Source: an uncultured Collinsella sp.
GTDB lineage: Bacteria; Actinomycetota; Coriobacteriia; Coriobacteriales; Coriobacteriaceae
Direction of reading: 5' to 3'
Length of the DNA stretch: 63,556 nucleotides
Assembly: GCA_900755005.1 (NCBI GenBank)
Contig: CAAEEX010000093.1
Coordinates: forward strand, 1 to 63,556
Below are positions 24,440-33,296 of this stretch, in pieces. A program made the position numbers and the translations under genes. Position 1 is the first letter of the stretch. Each line of letters opens with the position of its first letter. The notes under the pieces are model-generated. The model saw nothing but the letters and a program-made list of their open reading frames with translations, searched no databases and was not told where the DNA came from.

Positions 24440-25192
24440 CTACGAGATATTGCCCAAGAACGCCTTGGTGCGCTCGCTCTTGGGATGGTCGAAGACCTCG
24501 CTCGGCGTGCCCTCTTCCACGATAACGCCGCCGTCCATAAAGACGACGCGGTCGGCGACGTCGCGGGCAAAGCCCATCTCGTGCGTCACGACGATCATGG
24601 TCATACCGTCGCGCGCCAGGTCGCGCATGACGCCCAGGACGTCGCGCACGAGCTCGGGATCGAGTGCCGACGTGGCCTCGTCAAAGAGCATGACGTGCGG
24701 ATTCATCGACAGGGCACGGGCGATGGCAACGCGCTGCTGCTGGCCGCCCGAGAGCTGACTTGGCATAAAGTCGATACGCTCGGCAAGACCGACCTTGGTC
24801 AGCTCCTCGACGGCAATCTTCTCGGCCTCTTCCTTGCTGCGCTTGAGCACCTTCTGCTGCGCGAGCATGACGTTCTTTTTGACTGAGAGGTGCGGGAACA
24901 AATTGAACTGCTGGAACACCATGCCCAGGTGTGTGCGTACCTTGTTAAGGTCGACGCCTTTGGCGCACACATCCACGCCCTCAACGACAATCGATCCACT
25001 CGTGGGGTGCTCCAGGCGGTTGATGCAGCGAAGCATCGTCGATTTGCCCGAGCCCGAGGGGCCCAGGACTACGACGACCTCGCCCTTGTGTACATCCAGA
25101 TCGATATCGCGCAGGACCACGTTATCGCCAAAGGCCTTCTGGAGGTTCTTGATGCTGACGACGACCTCGTTCGAGTTATTGGTTTCGCTCAT
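24440..25192 (-). CDS. glnQ: Polar amino-acid ABC transporter ATPase (GlnQ-type)
   Basis: The 250-residue ATPase has Walker A GPSGSGKST near residue 45, the Q-loop FQQFNLFPH, signature LSGGQQQR, Walker B VMLFDEATSALD and the switch histidine in VVTHEMG. It powers amino-acid import with the permease and binding protein encoded just upstream in the operon (12-base gap to the permease). It is full length, with about 245 residues usual for the family. The substrate is likely glutamine, glutamate, histidine or arginine, and cannot be fixed from the ATPase. Confidence 0.94.
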   Translation of the reverse strand: MSETNNSNEVVVSIKNLQKAFGDNVVLRDIDLDVHKGEVVVVLGPSGSGKSTMLRCINRLEHPTSGSIVVEGVDVCAKGVDLNKVRTHLGMVFQQFNLFPHLSVKKNVMLAQQKVLKRSKEEAEKIAVEELTKVGLAERIDFMPSQLSGGQQQRVAIARALSMNPHVMLFDEATSALDPELVRDVLGVMRDLARDGMTMIVVTHEMGFARDVADRVVFMDGGVIVEEGTPSEVFDHPKSERTKAFLGNIS

Positions 25193-25204
25193 GATAGGAC
25201 CTCC

Positions 25205-26566
25205 TTACAGACCGGCGATGTGATCGGCGGGCGTCGCGACAACCTGTCCGGCGCTCTTGGCGGGACGCTTCTTCTTAGTTTCGGCCGTACCCAAAAGCCT
25301 CGCCTCAAGACCGCTCACCAAGCGGGCAAGCGGCAGGGTGATGACCAGATAGAACAGGGCGGCAACCACATATGGTGTGATGGAGCCCGTCGTGGCCACG
25401 ATGGTGCGGGCGTTCATGACGATCTCGACCACGCCCACGGCCGCGAGCAGCGACGTATCCTTGTAAAGCAGGATGAACTCACTGGTCAAAGTAGGCAGAA
25501 CATTGCGGAACGTCTGCGGAATCATGACGTAGAGCAGTGTCTGGAAGGCGTTCATGCCCAGCGAGCGCGCGGCCTCGTTTTGGCCCTTGGGGATGGACTG
25601 GATACCGGCACGGAAAATCTCGCACAGGTAGGCGGACGAGTTCATGGCCATGACGATGACGCCCAGCACGTAGTCGTCGACCTTGACGCCGGCCAGCGGC
25701 AGGCCAAAGAACGCGATGTAGATCTGCAGGAACGCCGGCGTACCACGGATGATATTCACATAGATGCCGGCAAGGCAGCGCAGGATGCGCGACTTGGAGA
25801 TGCGCATGAGCGACAAGGCAAAGCCAAAGGGAATTGCCAGCGGAAACGCCACGAGCACGATCGAGAGCGACATGAGGAAGCCCTTAAAGACGATCGGCAG
25901 GCTCTGGACCAAAATGACCGGGTTCAGGAAGAGACGCAGGAACATGTTGGAGTTCCATGCCTCGACCCACGGCTGTTCCTTAAGGTCGGCCAGGAAGTTA
26001 TCGAAGGCCGTCACGCCCTTGATCTCCACCGAGGGAATCTTGGAGATCTTCTTGGTCGAACCATCGGCCAAGGTATAGGTGCCGCTAAAGGCCTCATCGC
26101 CGCCCTCGACGGGGAAGGTCACGCCGTAAACCTCGACACGGAAAAAGCCGCCGGCAGGCGCCGTCTCGCCAAAGTCAATCTTGAGCGTCTGGCCATCAGC
26201 CTTGCACGTGGGTTTCATGGGCGTACGATCCATGAGGTCCTCGCCCGAGAGCATCGTCAATCGCGTGTCATCAGTACCAAACGTCGTGCCGTCGACAAAC
26301 GTCAAAGAAAGACCGCTCAGCTCCTCGTCGGCATCGGCCTGAACTTCCCAGGTAATGCGCGTCTCGGTGCCGCCGACCACATCGCTGCCCGAACCGGTGT
26401 TGGGTCGGGCGGTAATCTTTGCGGTCTCAAGCGCCTGGGCGGTCGTGGGCGCATATGCCCCCGCGCACACCAGCGCGAGCGCCACGGCCATGACGCAGAC
26501 TAGCTTTTGGAGCAAGGCGGGCAGCGGAAAACGCTGCTCCGCAGCCCCTTTGTTCAGTCGAGACAA
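25205..26566 (-). CDS. Amino-acid ABC permease with an N-terminal extracytoplasmic domain
   Basis: A 453-residue fusion. Residues 1-45 form a signal-anchor ending in AAPTTAQA-like sequence (AYAPTTAQA). Residues about 46-185 form a soluble, beta-rich domain outside the cell. Residues about 210-440 are a HisM/GlnP permease with five helices and the EAARSLGMNAFQTLLYVMIPQ coupling loop, here given in part only as EAARSLGMN. The usual permease is about 220 residues, so the front half is an addition. The start chosen is TTG at 26566, preceded by AGGAGCCACC; no better ATG fits a signal peptide. The outer domain may help hand over the substrate. Confidence 0.82.
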   Translation of the reverse strand: MSRLNKGAAEQRFPLPALLQKLVCVMAVALALVCAGAYAPTTAQALETAKITARPNTGSGSDVVGGTETRITWEVQADADEELSGLSLTFVDGTTFGTDDTRLTMLSGEDLMDRTPMKPTCKADGQTLKIDFGETAPAGGFFRVEVYGVTFPVEGGDEAFSGTYTLADGSTKKISKIPSVEIKGVTAFDNFLADLKEQPWVEAWNSNMFLRLFLNPVILVQSLPIVFKGFLMSLSIVLVAFPLAIPFGFALSLMRISKSRILRCLAGIYVNIIRGTPAFLQIYIAFFGLPLAGVKVDDYVLGVIVMAMNSSAYLCEIFRAGIQSIPKGQNEAARSLGMNAFQTLLYVMIPQTFRNVLPTLTSEFILLYKDTSLLAAVGVVEIVMNARTIVATTGSITPYVVAALFYLVITLPLARLVSGLEARLLGTAETKKKRPAKSAGQVVATPADHIAGL

Positions 26567-26634
26567 GGTGGCTCCTATCGTAGAAGTTGCCGGCAAAACG
26601 AGACGGAAATGTTCTCCGTCAAGAGAAGCGCAAA

Positions 26635-26662
26635 GGCCCTCTCCGCCAAAGCGGAAAGGGCC
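26635..26662 (-). terminator. Hairpin between binding-protein and permease genes
   Basis: GGCCCTCTCCGC and GCGGAAAGGGCC form a 12-position stem over CAAA with a short TTTG tail on the minus strand. It probably lets the binding protein be made in excess over the permease. Confidence 0.7.
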
Positions 26663-26684
26663 CGCGAGCAATCAAGTAGCTATT

Positions 26685-27545
26685 TTACTTGATGTTGTAC
26701 TTAGCCATGAGGGCGTCGACGGTACCGTCGTCGGTCAGGTCCTTGATGGCCTGGTTGATGTCGTCCTTGAGCTTGGTGTTGCCCTGGTTGATGGCGATGG
26801 CGTACTCCTCGCCGGTGCTAATCTGCTTAATGGTCTGGCAGGTGTTGAACTGCTCGGCGGTCAGCTGGCTGGCAACGGAGCGGTTGGTGACTACGGCGTC
26901 GCCCTTATCGGACTGCAGGGCGCTAAAGCACTCGGTGGCGTCCTTGTAGGGGACAATCTTGGCCTTGGGGAAGTTCTCCTGGGCAAAGGACTCGGCGGTC
27001 GAGCCAGACTGGACGATGATGGTAGCGTCGGCGTTGTTGAGCTTCTCGCTGTAGTTGTCGGCCGTGATGTCGGTGTTATCGACCTTGGTCACGATAGCCT
27101 GATCGTCCATGTAGTAAGAATCGGAGAAAGTGACTTCCTTCTCACGCTCGGGCGTGTCGGTGATAGCCGCGATGGAGACGTCATATTTGGCGCCCGAAGC
27201 GACGCCCGGAACCAGCGTGTCAAAGTCATTGTTGACATACTCGACATCCAGGCCCAGCTTGTCGCCGATAGCCTTGATGAGCTCAAGGTCAAAGCCCTGA
27301 TAATCGCCGTTGTCATCCTTGTACTCAAACGGAGCGTACTCGGCAGAGGTGCCGACGGTCAGCGTACCGTCCTTGACGAGTGCGTACTCCTTGGAGCCGT
27401 CGACCTTCTCGACCTTAGCGTCGTCAGAGCTGCTGGAACCGGCATTAGAACCAGAGGTGGCGTTGGACGAGCCGCAGCCCGTCAGAGCGAGGGCGAGCGC
27501 CATAGCACCCGTGGCGGCAAATGCGCCAAGCTTCTTCAGCTTCAT
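26685..27545 (-). CDS. Amino-acid ABC transporter substrate-binding lipoprotein
   Basis: The 286-residue lipoprotein carries a lipobox LALTGC near residue 24, a serine-rich linker, and a family 3 solute-binding domain with GTSAEYAPFEYKD and GFDLELIKAIGDKLG. It would capture a polar amino acid outside the membrane for the permease and GlnQ. The ATG at 27545 follows GGAAGGAG at good spacing and gives the signal peptide directly. It is the first gene of the three-gene operon and is followed by a partial terminator. Confidence 0.94.
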   Translation of the reverse strand: MKLKKLGAFAATGAMALALALTGCGSSNATSGSNAGSSSSDDAKVEKVDGSKEYALVKDGTLTVGTSAEYAPFEYKDDNGDYQGFDLELIKAIGDKLGLDVEYVNNDFDTLVPGVASGAKYDVSIAAITDTPEREKEVTFSDSYYMDDQAIVTKVDNTDITADNYSEKLNNADATIIVQSGSTAESFAQENFPKAKIVPYKDATECFSALQSDKGDAVVTNRSVASQLTAEQFNTCQTIKQISTGEEYAIAINQGNTKLKDDINQAIKDLTDDGTVDALMAKYNIK

Positions 27546-27692
27546 AATCAGTCTCCTTCCAATGACCCCACGTGATTCAGAGGTCTGCAAAAACTGAGGG
27601 TTATTATGCACCCGCTTGGAAGAATCTGCAATTAGAAAACTGATTGAAACAAACCCATAACGTGAATGGAGCGTCCCACTTTATGGCAGCCA

Positions 27693-28559
27693 TTACTGCT
27701 GCAATGACCTTAACAGTTTGATTTCAGCCGCATAACCTGCAAGTTCGTTCGGTGTCTCCAAAATGAATGGCAATGCGCGCAAGCGGCCATTCGATACAAT
27801 ATTCTGTATAACCTGCATACCGCCGCCAAATTCCTCGCTGCCAAGGTATCCCTTGCCGATGCACTCGTGACGATCTTTATGGGCGCCACAAGGGTTCTTC
27901 GAATCGTTGATGTGTACGGCATGCAGACGATCGATACCCACCACGCGGTCGAACTCGTCGAGTACGCCGTCCAGATCATGGATGATGTCGTAGCCAGCAT
28001 CGCTCACATGGCAGGTGTCCAAACAAACGCCCAGCTTATCGGACAGCTCTGGGCACTGGGCGGCAACGCCCTTGATAATGCACGCCAGTTCCTCAAAGCT
28101 GCGGCCCACCTCGGTGCCCTTGCCGGCCATGGTCTCGAGCAGCACCGTCGTCTGCTGGCCCTCAAACATCACCTGGCACAGGGTGTCGACGATCATCTGA
28201 ATGCCGGCGTCGGAGCCCTGCCCCACATGCGCACCGGGATGGAAGTTGTAGTAGTTGCCGGGCAGCGCTTCCATGCGCTGCAGATCCTCGGCCATGGCCT
28301 CCAGGGCAAACTCGCGCGCTCGCTCCTTAGCGGAGCAGGGGTTATAGGTATAAGGGGCATGCGCCACCAGCGGTCCAAAGTCGTTTTGCGTCATAAGCTC
28401 GCGCAGAGCCGCCACGTCATCCATGTCAAGGTCTTTTGCCTTGCCACCGCGCGGGTTGCGCGTAAAGAATGCAAAGGTATTGGCGCCAATGGACAACGCC
28501 GTCTCCCCCATTGCCCGATAGCCCTTCGTCGTCGAAAGATGACACCCGATCGTCAGCAT
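27693..28559 (-). CDS. nfo: Endonuclease IV (deoxyribonuclease IV)
   Basis: The 288-residue AP endonuclease cleaves DNA 5' to abasic sites in base excision repair. The TIM-barrel metal ligands of the Nfo family are seen: VAHAPYTYN, NFHPGAHVG, LLETMAGKG, CLDTCHVSDAG, HINDSKNPCGAHKDRHECIG (three-zinc site) and ILETP near the end. The ATG at 28559 follows GGGGGAG. A 63-base hairpin element occupies its leader at 28580-28642, shared with the gene at 28711-29730. Confidence 0.93.
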   Translation of the reverse strand: MLTIGCHLSTTKGYRAMGETALSIGANTFAFFTRNPRGGKAKDLDMDDVAALRELMTQNDFGPLVAHAPYTYNPCSAKERAREFALEAMAEDLQRMEALPGNYYNFHPGAHVGQGSDAGIQMIVDTLCQVMFEGQQTTVLLETMAGKGTEVGRSFEELACIIKGVAAQCPELSDKLGVCLDTCHVSDAGYDIIHDLDGVLDEFDRVVGIDRLHAVHINDSKNPCGAHKDRHECIGKGYLGSEEFGGGMQVIQNIVSNGRLRALPFILETPNELAGYAAEIKLLRSLQQ

Positions 28560-28579
28560 CTCCAACTCCCCCTCATCAG

Positions 28580-28642
28580 TTGCGGTGAAATACGGTCTAT
28601 TGGTGCCTTATTTTGGCGCAAACAGACCGTATTCCACCGCAA
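28580..28642 (-). ncRNA. Leader hairpin element, copy A (ahead of nfo)
   Basis: Minus-strand RNA forms a 19-bp stem: 28624-28642 pairs with 28580-28598, with every position paired if one G-U is allowed, and a 25-base loop. It starts 20 bases upstream of the nfo start codon. Copy B at 29746-29808 has the same stem length, loop length and flanks (CCCTTTTATA before, CAACTGA after) but different stem bases that are compensated. It is a conserved structured RNA or hairpin DNA element; no known family is recognised. Confidence 0.6.
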
Positions 28643-28710
28643 GTTATAAAAGGGGCATCAGGGGCAAAGGCCTCCAGGCATTCCAAGCGCTGGGGCCATG
28701 CCCCCACGCC

Positions 28711-29730
28711 CTAAAGTTTCAAACGAATCGCATCGATGATGCGTGCGCAGCGCCGTGTGGCGGCTAGGGACATGATGGGGCTTTCGAGTTTCCCCGCCTG
28801 AATGAGCTGTGTCGCATGCGATACCTCACCGTAAAAATCATCGACCTCAAATGGTGCGTCGATTTCGAGTACTCGACCGTCGGAATACTTCACATGAGCG
28901 AGCTCGGGGCGATGGAGACGCTCGATTTCCAACGAGCCCAGCTCACAGGCAATCGTTAAGCGGCTTTCATATGTTGCTTTGCCGTCGCACACCATATGAA
29001 TGGGTATACCGCCGACGCTCATATGGATCTCGTCGGCCCAATCGACGCGACCGCCCGATACGTCACGCCAGCGAACTTCACGGGACGAAACCTCGCACGC
29101 GCCCGCGAGCAAATCCTCAAACCAACCGACCGCATAACAGCCCATGTCATATAGACAGCCGCCCTGCAACGGATCAAGCAGATAGCCCGAAGGAGACTCG
29201 CCGTAATCGAACTTTTGCACGCTTTCAATCGAGACAATACGGCCAAGCTCACCCGACGCAAGCAAGTCTTTCACGCGAGTGCGCATCGGGCAAAACCGAT
29301 TCTTCATCGCCTCCATAAACAGCACGCCGCGCTCGCGAGAGGTGGAGGCAATCGAGAGAGCCTCTTCTTCACTCAAAACGGCCGGCTTTTCGCACAGCAC
29401 GGCCTTTCCGGCGCACAGCGCGCGACAGGCCCAACGCGTATGCATACCATGCGGAAGAGCCAAGTAGATTGCGTCGACATCGGGGTCGGCAATCAGCGCA
29501 TCATAAGCCGCATCGCCGCCATCGTCAGCCGTGACATAACTGTGCGCAGCATCGATCGAAAACGCTCGACAAAATTCCTCGACATGTGCAGGAGTGCGGC
29601 CGGCCGCAGCCACCAGCCGTGCCCCGTCGACCTTCTTGAGCGACGATGCAAATCGATGCGAAATGTGCCCAGCGCCCAAAACGCCCCAACGAACCTCACG
29701 CAAATCATCACATGAATCCCGATAGCCCAC
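28711..29730 (-). CDS. Gfo/Idh/MocA-family oxidoreductase
   Basis: A 339-residue NAD(P)-dependent sugar or polyol dehydrogenase. The Rossmann motif GVLGAGHISHRF is near residue 14, and the catalytic-lysine motif is CEKPAVLSEEEA. The DMGCYAVGWFEDLLAG segment follows in the C-terminal alpha/beta domain. The start chosen is GTG at 29730, with GAAGGGGACTGTC upstream; the longer frame from 29787 crosses the leader hairpin. The substrate is unknown. It is read in the same direction as the aldo/keto reductase gene upstream, separated by hairpin copy B. Confidence 0.83.
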   Translation of the reverse strand: MGYRDSCDDLREVRWGVLGAGHISHRFASSLKKVDGARLVAAAGRTPAHVEEFCRAFSIDAAHSYVTADDGGDAAYDALIADPDVDAIYLALPHGMHTRWACRALCAGKAVLCEKPAVLSEEEALSIASTSRERGVLFMEAMKNRFCPMRTRVKDLLASGELGRIVSIESVQKFDYGESPSGYLLDPLQGGCLYDMGCYAVGWFEDLLAGACEVSSREVRWRDVSGGRVDWADEIHMSVGGIPIHMVCDGKATYESRLTIACELGSLEIERLHRPELAHVKYSDGRVLEIDAPFEVDDFYGEVSHATQLIQAGKLESPIMSLAATRRCARIIDAIRLKL

Positions 29731-29745
29731 GACAGTCCCCTTCAG

Positions 29746-29808
29746 TTGCGACGAAATAGTTCCTGCTATCGCCCTATTCTGCCGCAAACAGAAACTATTC
29801 CATCACAA
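29746..29808 (-). ncRNA. Leader hairpin element, copy B (ahead of the Gfo/Idh gene)
   Basis: Minus-strand RNA: 29790-29808 pairs with 29746-29764 over 19 positions (15 Watson-Crick, 4 G-U), with a 25-base loop. Compared with copy A, stem positions 14-16 change CGG/CCG to GTT/AAC, and position 6 changes G-C to A-U, all compensated. The loop motif GTTTGCG and the spacing to the start codon are conserved too. Confidence 0.6.
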
Positions 29809-29820
29809 GATATAAAAGGG

Positions 29821-31011
29821 TCATGAGGAGCGAGTTTTGCTGAAGACTTTAAGCGCGGCCGTTACGGGGCCAGGCTGGAAACGTCGGCGCGCGTCGTCGA
29901 GACGCTCGGGGATATCGATGTGTTGCGGGCAGTGACGCGCACATTTGCCGCACTTGACGCAATTGCTCACGAGCTTGGGCTCGCTCGTGCGCACCGCGCT
30001 CGCCGTAAAGTATTGCGACAGCCCCGTAAACCAGCTGTGCGCATAGCTCGCGTTGTAAGCGGCAAAGCAGCCGGGAATGTTAATACCCTTGGGACATGGC
30101 ATGCAGTAGCCGCATCCCGTGCAGGGCACGCGATTCGATTTTTCAAACTCCGCCAGCACGCGTGCGATGGTATCGAGCTGAGCGGCTGTCATCGAATCCG
30201 GCAGGGCCCGATCGGCCAGCACCGCGTTCTCGTCCACCTGCGCGGTATCGGTCATGCCCGAAAGTAGCATCGTGACTTGAGGATGGTTCCACACCCACGA
30301 AAGGCCCCAAGCAGCCGGCGTCTTCAGGTACGGATCGCGTACGTCATCGAGCACGGCGCGGGCCCGCGGAGGCAGCTTGCCCGCCAGGCGTCCGCCCAAA
30401 AGCGGTTCCATCACAAACACCGCGAGCCCGCGCTCGGCGGCTGCTATAAGTCCCGCCGTTCCCGCTTGGTAGCGCTCTCCAGCGTAGTTGTACTGGATCT
30501 GGCAAAAATCCCAGTCATACGCGTCGAGCATCGTGAGGAAGTCCGCCGCACTGCCGTGATACGAAAAACCTATCTGGCGAATACGCCCCGCAGCCTTTTG
30601 GTGCGCAATCCAGTCTTCGATGCCCAACGCCACCACGCGCTCCCACTGGGCGGGCGAAGTGATGTTGTGCATAAGGTAATAGTCGATATGGTCGGTCCGC
30701 AGGCGACGCAGTTGCTCGTCGAAGAACCGGTCGAAATCCTCCGCGCACTTGCACGAAGCGTGCGGCAACTTGGTCGCCAGCAGCACCCGGTCGCGCAGCC
30801 CCAAGCACTCAAGTGAGGCGCCCACGCACGCCTCGTTACCGGGATAGAGATACGCAGTATCCAGATAATTAATCCCCTGCTCCACCGCATGGGAAATGAT
30901 GGCATCGGCTGTCTTCGCATCGGGGTGTCCCGGCGAACCGGGAAACCTCATGCAGCCCAGACCCAGAGCAGATATTCGGTTACCACTTTTGGGGTCAACG
31001 CGGTATTGCAC
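29821..31011 (-). CDS. Aldo/keto reductase with C-terminal ferredoxin-like domain
   Basis: A 396-residue protein. An aldo/keto reductase barrel (about residues 1-290) has LGLGCMRFPG at the start, LDTAYLYPG with the catalytic tyrosine, and YLMHN. A C-terminal 4Fe-4S domain follows with CTGCGYCMPCPKGI and CVKCGKCARHCPQHI. This fused type is common in anaerobes and would link NAD(P)H or ferredoxin to carbonyl reduction. The start is GTG at 31011 with GGGAGGGGCC upstream, giving the family N-terminus MQYRVDPKSG. The upstream ATG at 31029 is possible. The stop codon touches the flank of hairpin copy B. Confidence 0.9.
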   Translation of the reverse strand: MQYRVDPKSGNRISALGLGCMRFPGSPGHPDAKTADAIISHAVEQGINYLDTAYLYPGNEACVGASLECLGLRDRVLLATKLPHASCKCAEDFDRFFDEQLRRLRTDHIDYYLMHNITSPAQWERVVALGIEDWIAHQKAAGRIRQIGFSYHGSAADFLTMLDAYDWDFCQIQYNYAGERYQAGTAGLIAAAERGLAVFVMEPLLGGRLAGKLPPRARAVLDDVRDPYLKTPAAWGLSWVWNHPQVTMLLSGMTDTAQVDENAVLADRALPDSMTAAQLDTIARVLAEFEKSNRVPCTGCGYCMPCPKGINIPGCFAAYNASYAHSWFTGLSQYFTASAVRTSEPKLVSNCVKCGKCARHCPQHIDIPERLDDARRRFQPGPVTAALKVFSKTRSS

Positions 31012-31174
31012 GGCCCCTCCCTTCGCCATCAGCGCCCCGGCAAGGCGAAACACAATGGTCACGCGGCCGAAACATCGTGGAATCGCAATCGAGAACGTAT
31101 CGTAACGCAGCAGAAATCGAGCTGTCACGGCACCGCTTTAACATCAGCAAAAAGCCCGATGAAAGGAGTCACCC

Positions 31175-31945
31175 ATGCCCGCGCTCGACCTTTGGAACCT
31201 CGCATCCCAGCTCAAAAGCATCGATTATCGCTTGGTCGACCTCACCCACACGCTCTCGTGCGACACCCCGCACTGGTTTGGCTTTAAGCCGTTTGAGTCC
31301 ACCAAGCTCTTCGACTATCTGCCAAACACGCCCGGGGACATGCTCGCGCCCATGCGCTGCTTTCAGTATTCGGTCGCCTCGCAATACGGCACCCACGTCG
31401 ATGCACCGCGCCACTTCCATGTCGACGGCCGCTCCCTTTCCGAGATCGAGCCCATCGAGTTTATGCATCCGCTCTGCGTGATCGACAAGCACGAGGAATG
31501 CGCCGCAAACCCCGACTTTATCCTAACCGTCGATGACCTCAAAACTTGGGAGGACGAGCACGGTCGCATTCCCGAGGACGCTTTCGTCGCCTTCCGCTCC
31601 GACTGGTCCAAGCTCGCCGATCTGGAAAACAAGGACGAGGACGGCCAGCCCCACTACCCCGGCTGGGACCTCGACGCCATCAAGTGGCTCGTTGAAGAAC
31701 GCAACATCGGCGCTATCGGCCACGAGCCGGCTGACACCGACCCGGCGAGCGTGACCACACGCGAGGATGCCTACCCCTACCCCGGCGAGCAATACATCCT
31801 CTCGGTCGACCGCTATCAGATCGAGGTCATGGACCATCTGGACGAGCTTCCCGCCACAGGCGCCGTCATCTTCTGCACCTTCCCTAAGGTCCGTGATGGT
31901 GTCGGGTACCCCGCGCGCGCCTTTGCGGTCTGCCCCGCAGCGTAA
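31175..31945 (+). CDS. Cyclase-family metal-dependent hydrolase (kynurenine formamidase-like)
   Basis: A 256-residue protein of the cyclase/KynB family. The metal motif YGTHVDAPRHF near residue 70 gives HxxxDxxxH-type ligands, and VDLTHTLSCDTPHW near residue 20 is the N-terminal signature. A later IGHEPADTD carries another family histidine. Members hydrolyse N-formylkynurenine, isatin or similar amides or lactams; no kynurenine genes are nearby, so the substrate stays open. AAAGGAG precedes the ATG. It is divergent from the aldo/keto reductase, and a terminator follows. Confidence 0.85.
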   Translation: MPALDLWNLASQLKSIDYRLVDLTHTLSCDTPHWFGFKPFESTKLFDYLPNTPGDMLAPMRCFQYSVASQYGTHVDAPRHFHVDGRSLSEIEPIEFMHPLCVIDKHEECAANPDFILTVDDLKTWEDEHGRIPEDAFVAFRSDWSKLADLENKDEDGQPHYPGWDLDAIKWLVEERNIGAIGHEPADTDPASVTTREDAYPYPGEQYILSVDRYQIEVMDHLDELPATGAVIFCTFPKVRDGVGYPARAFAVCPAA

Positions 31946-32021
31946 CGTCCAGGCAAACGTTTCTTTTTTATAACAGCCGCCCCGCGCACCCACCAATCAC
32001 CCCGGCAGCATACAATCCATC

Positions 32022-32048
32022 AGGCGCCCCTTACGCGGGCGCCTTTTT
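32022..32048 (+). terminator. Rho-independent terminator after the cyclase gene
   Basis: AGGCGCCC, 7-base loop, GGGCGCCT followed by TTTT, 76 bases past the stop codon. Confidence 0.88.
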
Positions 32049-32065
32049 GTGAGGAGATGATTCAC

Positions 32066-32980
32066 ATGCAGATCAACAAGGTCACCTTTATCGGCAAGGG
32101 CGGCGTCGGCCTGCTCTACGGCAGCATGATTGCCAAGGCCCTCGGCAATGACGCCGTCGAATACGTTATGGATGACGCCCGTTTTGAGCGTCACGCGGGC
32201 GATGCGCTCACCGTCAACGGAAAGCCTTGCGATCTCACGTCCGTCCGTGCCAGCGAGGCAGCGCCCGCCGATCTGGTCATCCTGACGGTCAAGACCACCG
32301 GTCTCGACCAAGCACTCAAGACTATGGAGCGTGTCGTGGGACCCAACACGCTCATCGCCTCGCTGTGCAACGGCATTACGAGCGAGCAAAAGATTGCCGA
32401 ACGCTTTGGCTGGGAGCATACCGTTCTTGGTATCTGCCAGGGCATGGACGCCGTGTTTCTCAATGGCGCGCTCACCTTTACCAATGCGGGCGAGATCCGC
32501 TTTGGTGCAGCCGCCGGCACCGACCCCGCGACTGTCGCCGCTATCGACGGGCTCTATACGCGCTGCGGCATCGCCCATACCGTCGAGGACGACATCGCCC
32601 ACCGCATGTGGGCCAAACTCATGCTCAACGACGGCATCAACCAGACCTGCATGGCCTACGGCGGGACCTACGGAAGCGCCACGGAGCCGGGCTCCGAGCA
32701 GCGTCGCTGCTTTGTTTCCGCCATGCGCGAAACGCTTGCGGTCGCCAACGCCGAGGGCGTTGAGCTGACCGAGGCAGACCTGACGCAAATGGTGCACCTC
32801 ATCGAGGGAATCGACCCCGCCGGTATGCCCTCGATGGCTCAAGACCGCATCGCAAGGCGCAAAACCGAGGTTGATGAGTTCGCGGGCACCATCTGCCGCC
32901 TCGCAGCCAAACACGATATCCAAGTGCCGCAAAACGATTGGCTCTACCAGAGGATTCGCGAAATAGAAGGCAGCTGGTAG
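32066..32980 (+). CDS. panE: 2-dehydropantoate 2-reductase family protein (PanE/ApbA)
   Basis: A 304-residue ketopantoate reductase. The NADP motif GKGGVGLLYGS is near residue 9, the central LTVKTTGLDQA is followed by SLCNGITSEQKI, and the C-terminal helical domain includes WAKLMLNDGINQTC and the PSMAQDRIARRKTEVDEFAG segment with the catalytic lysine and glutamate region. It would make pantoate for coenzyme A and phosphopantetheine. The ATG at 32066 is nine bases from GGAG; an ATG at 32057 is too close. It is monocistronic with its own terminator. No panB or panC is nearby, so another 2-ketoacid substrate is possible. Confidence 0.87.
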   Translation: MQINKVTFIGKGGVGLLYGSMIAKALGNDAVEYVMDDARFERHAGDALTVNGKPCDLTSVRASEAAPADLVILTVKTTGLDQALKTMERVVGPNTLIASLCNGITSEQKIAERFGWEHTVLGICQGMDAVFLNGALTFTNAGEIRFGAAAGTDPATVAAIDGLYTRCGIAHTVEDDIAHRMWAKLMLNDGINQTCMAYGGTYGSATEPGSEQRRCFVSAMRETLAVANAEGVELTEADLTQMVHLIEGIDPAGMPSMAQDRIARRKTEVDEFAGTICRLAAKHDIQVPQNDWLYQRIREIEGSW

Positions 32981-33015
32981 TGCTCGGCATACTGCAGCCA
33001 ACAGATCCAATGGCA

Positions 33016-33057
33016 AAGCCGCCGCAAGGGGCACTCCCCTCGCGGCGGCTTCCTTTT
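33016..33057 (+). terminator. Rho-independent terminator after panE
   Basis: AAGCCGCCGC pairs with GCGGCGGCTT (with an inner GGGG/CCCC pair), followed by CCTTTTT. Confidence 0.88.
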
Positions 33058-33089
33058 TCATCTTTGGCCAAAAATCAGCTTCACAACGG

Positions 33090-33296
33090 TTAGAGCTGCG
33101 ACTCCGACGCCTGGTCCTCATCGTCGCGACAAAGGGCTACACCCGCACTTCCCAGCAGCTCGGCCGCGATCAACACGCCAACCACGATAGAGGCAGCCCC
33201 ACAAGACCCCTGCATACCCGCGACGAGCGCGGCCGTGGGACCAAGGCAGCCAAGCATCAACGCGACGGCGGCAACGGCGATATCTCGAGCATTCAC
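33090..33296 (-). CDS. Small hydrophobic protein (68 aa), unknown
   Basis: A 68-residue reading frame with two likely membrane helices (about residues 6-26 and 33-54) and an acidic tail. It starts with GTG, and GGAGGAAGTGGTCTT lies upstream at slightly long spacing. No family is recognised. It sits between convergent panE and a secreted-protein gene. Codon use looks normal for the region. Confidence 0.5.
   Translation of the reverse strand: MNARDIAVAAVALMLGCLGPTAALVAGMQGSCGAASIVVGVLIAAELLGSAGVALCRDDEDQASESQL

Noticed and set aside
24890..26503. 537-codon open frame on the plus strand
   Set aside because: Antisense to the ABC transporter ATPase and permease genes, with no start signal.
28580..29808. 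CRISPR-like repeat pair
   Set aside because: Only two copies 1.2 kb apart, each a hairpin with different stem bases, with genes between and no cas genes.
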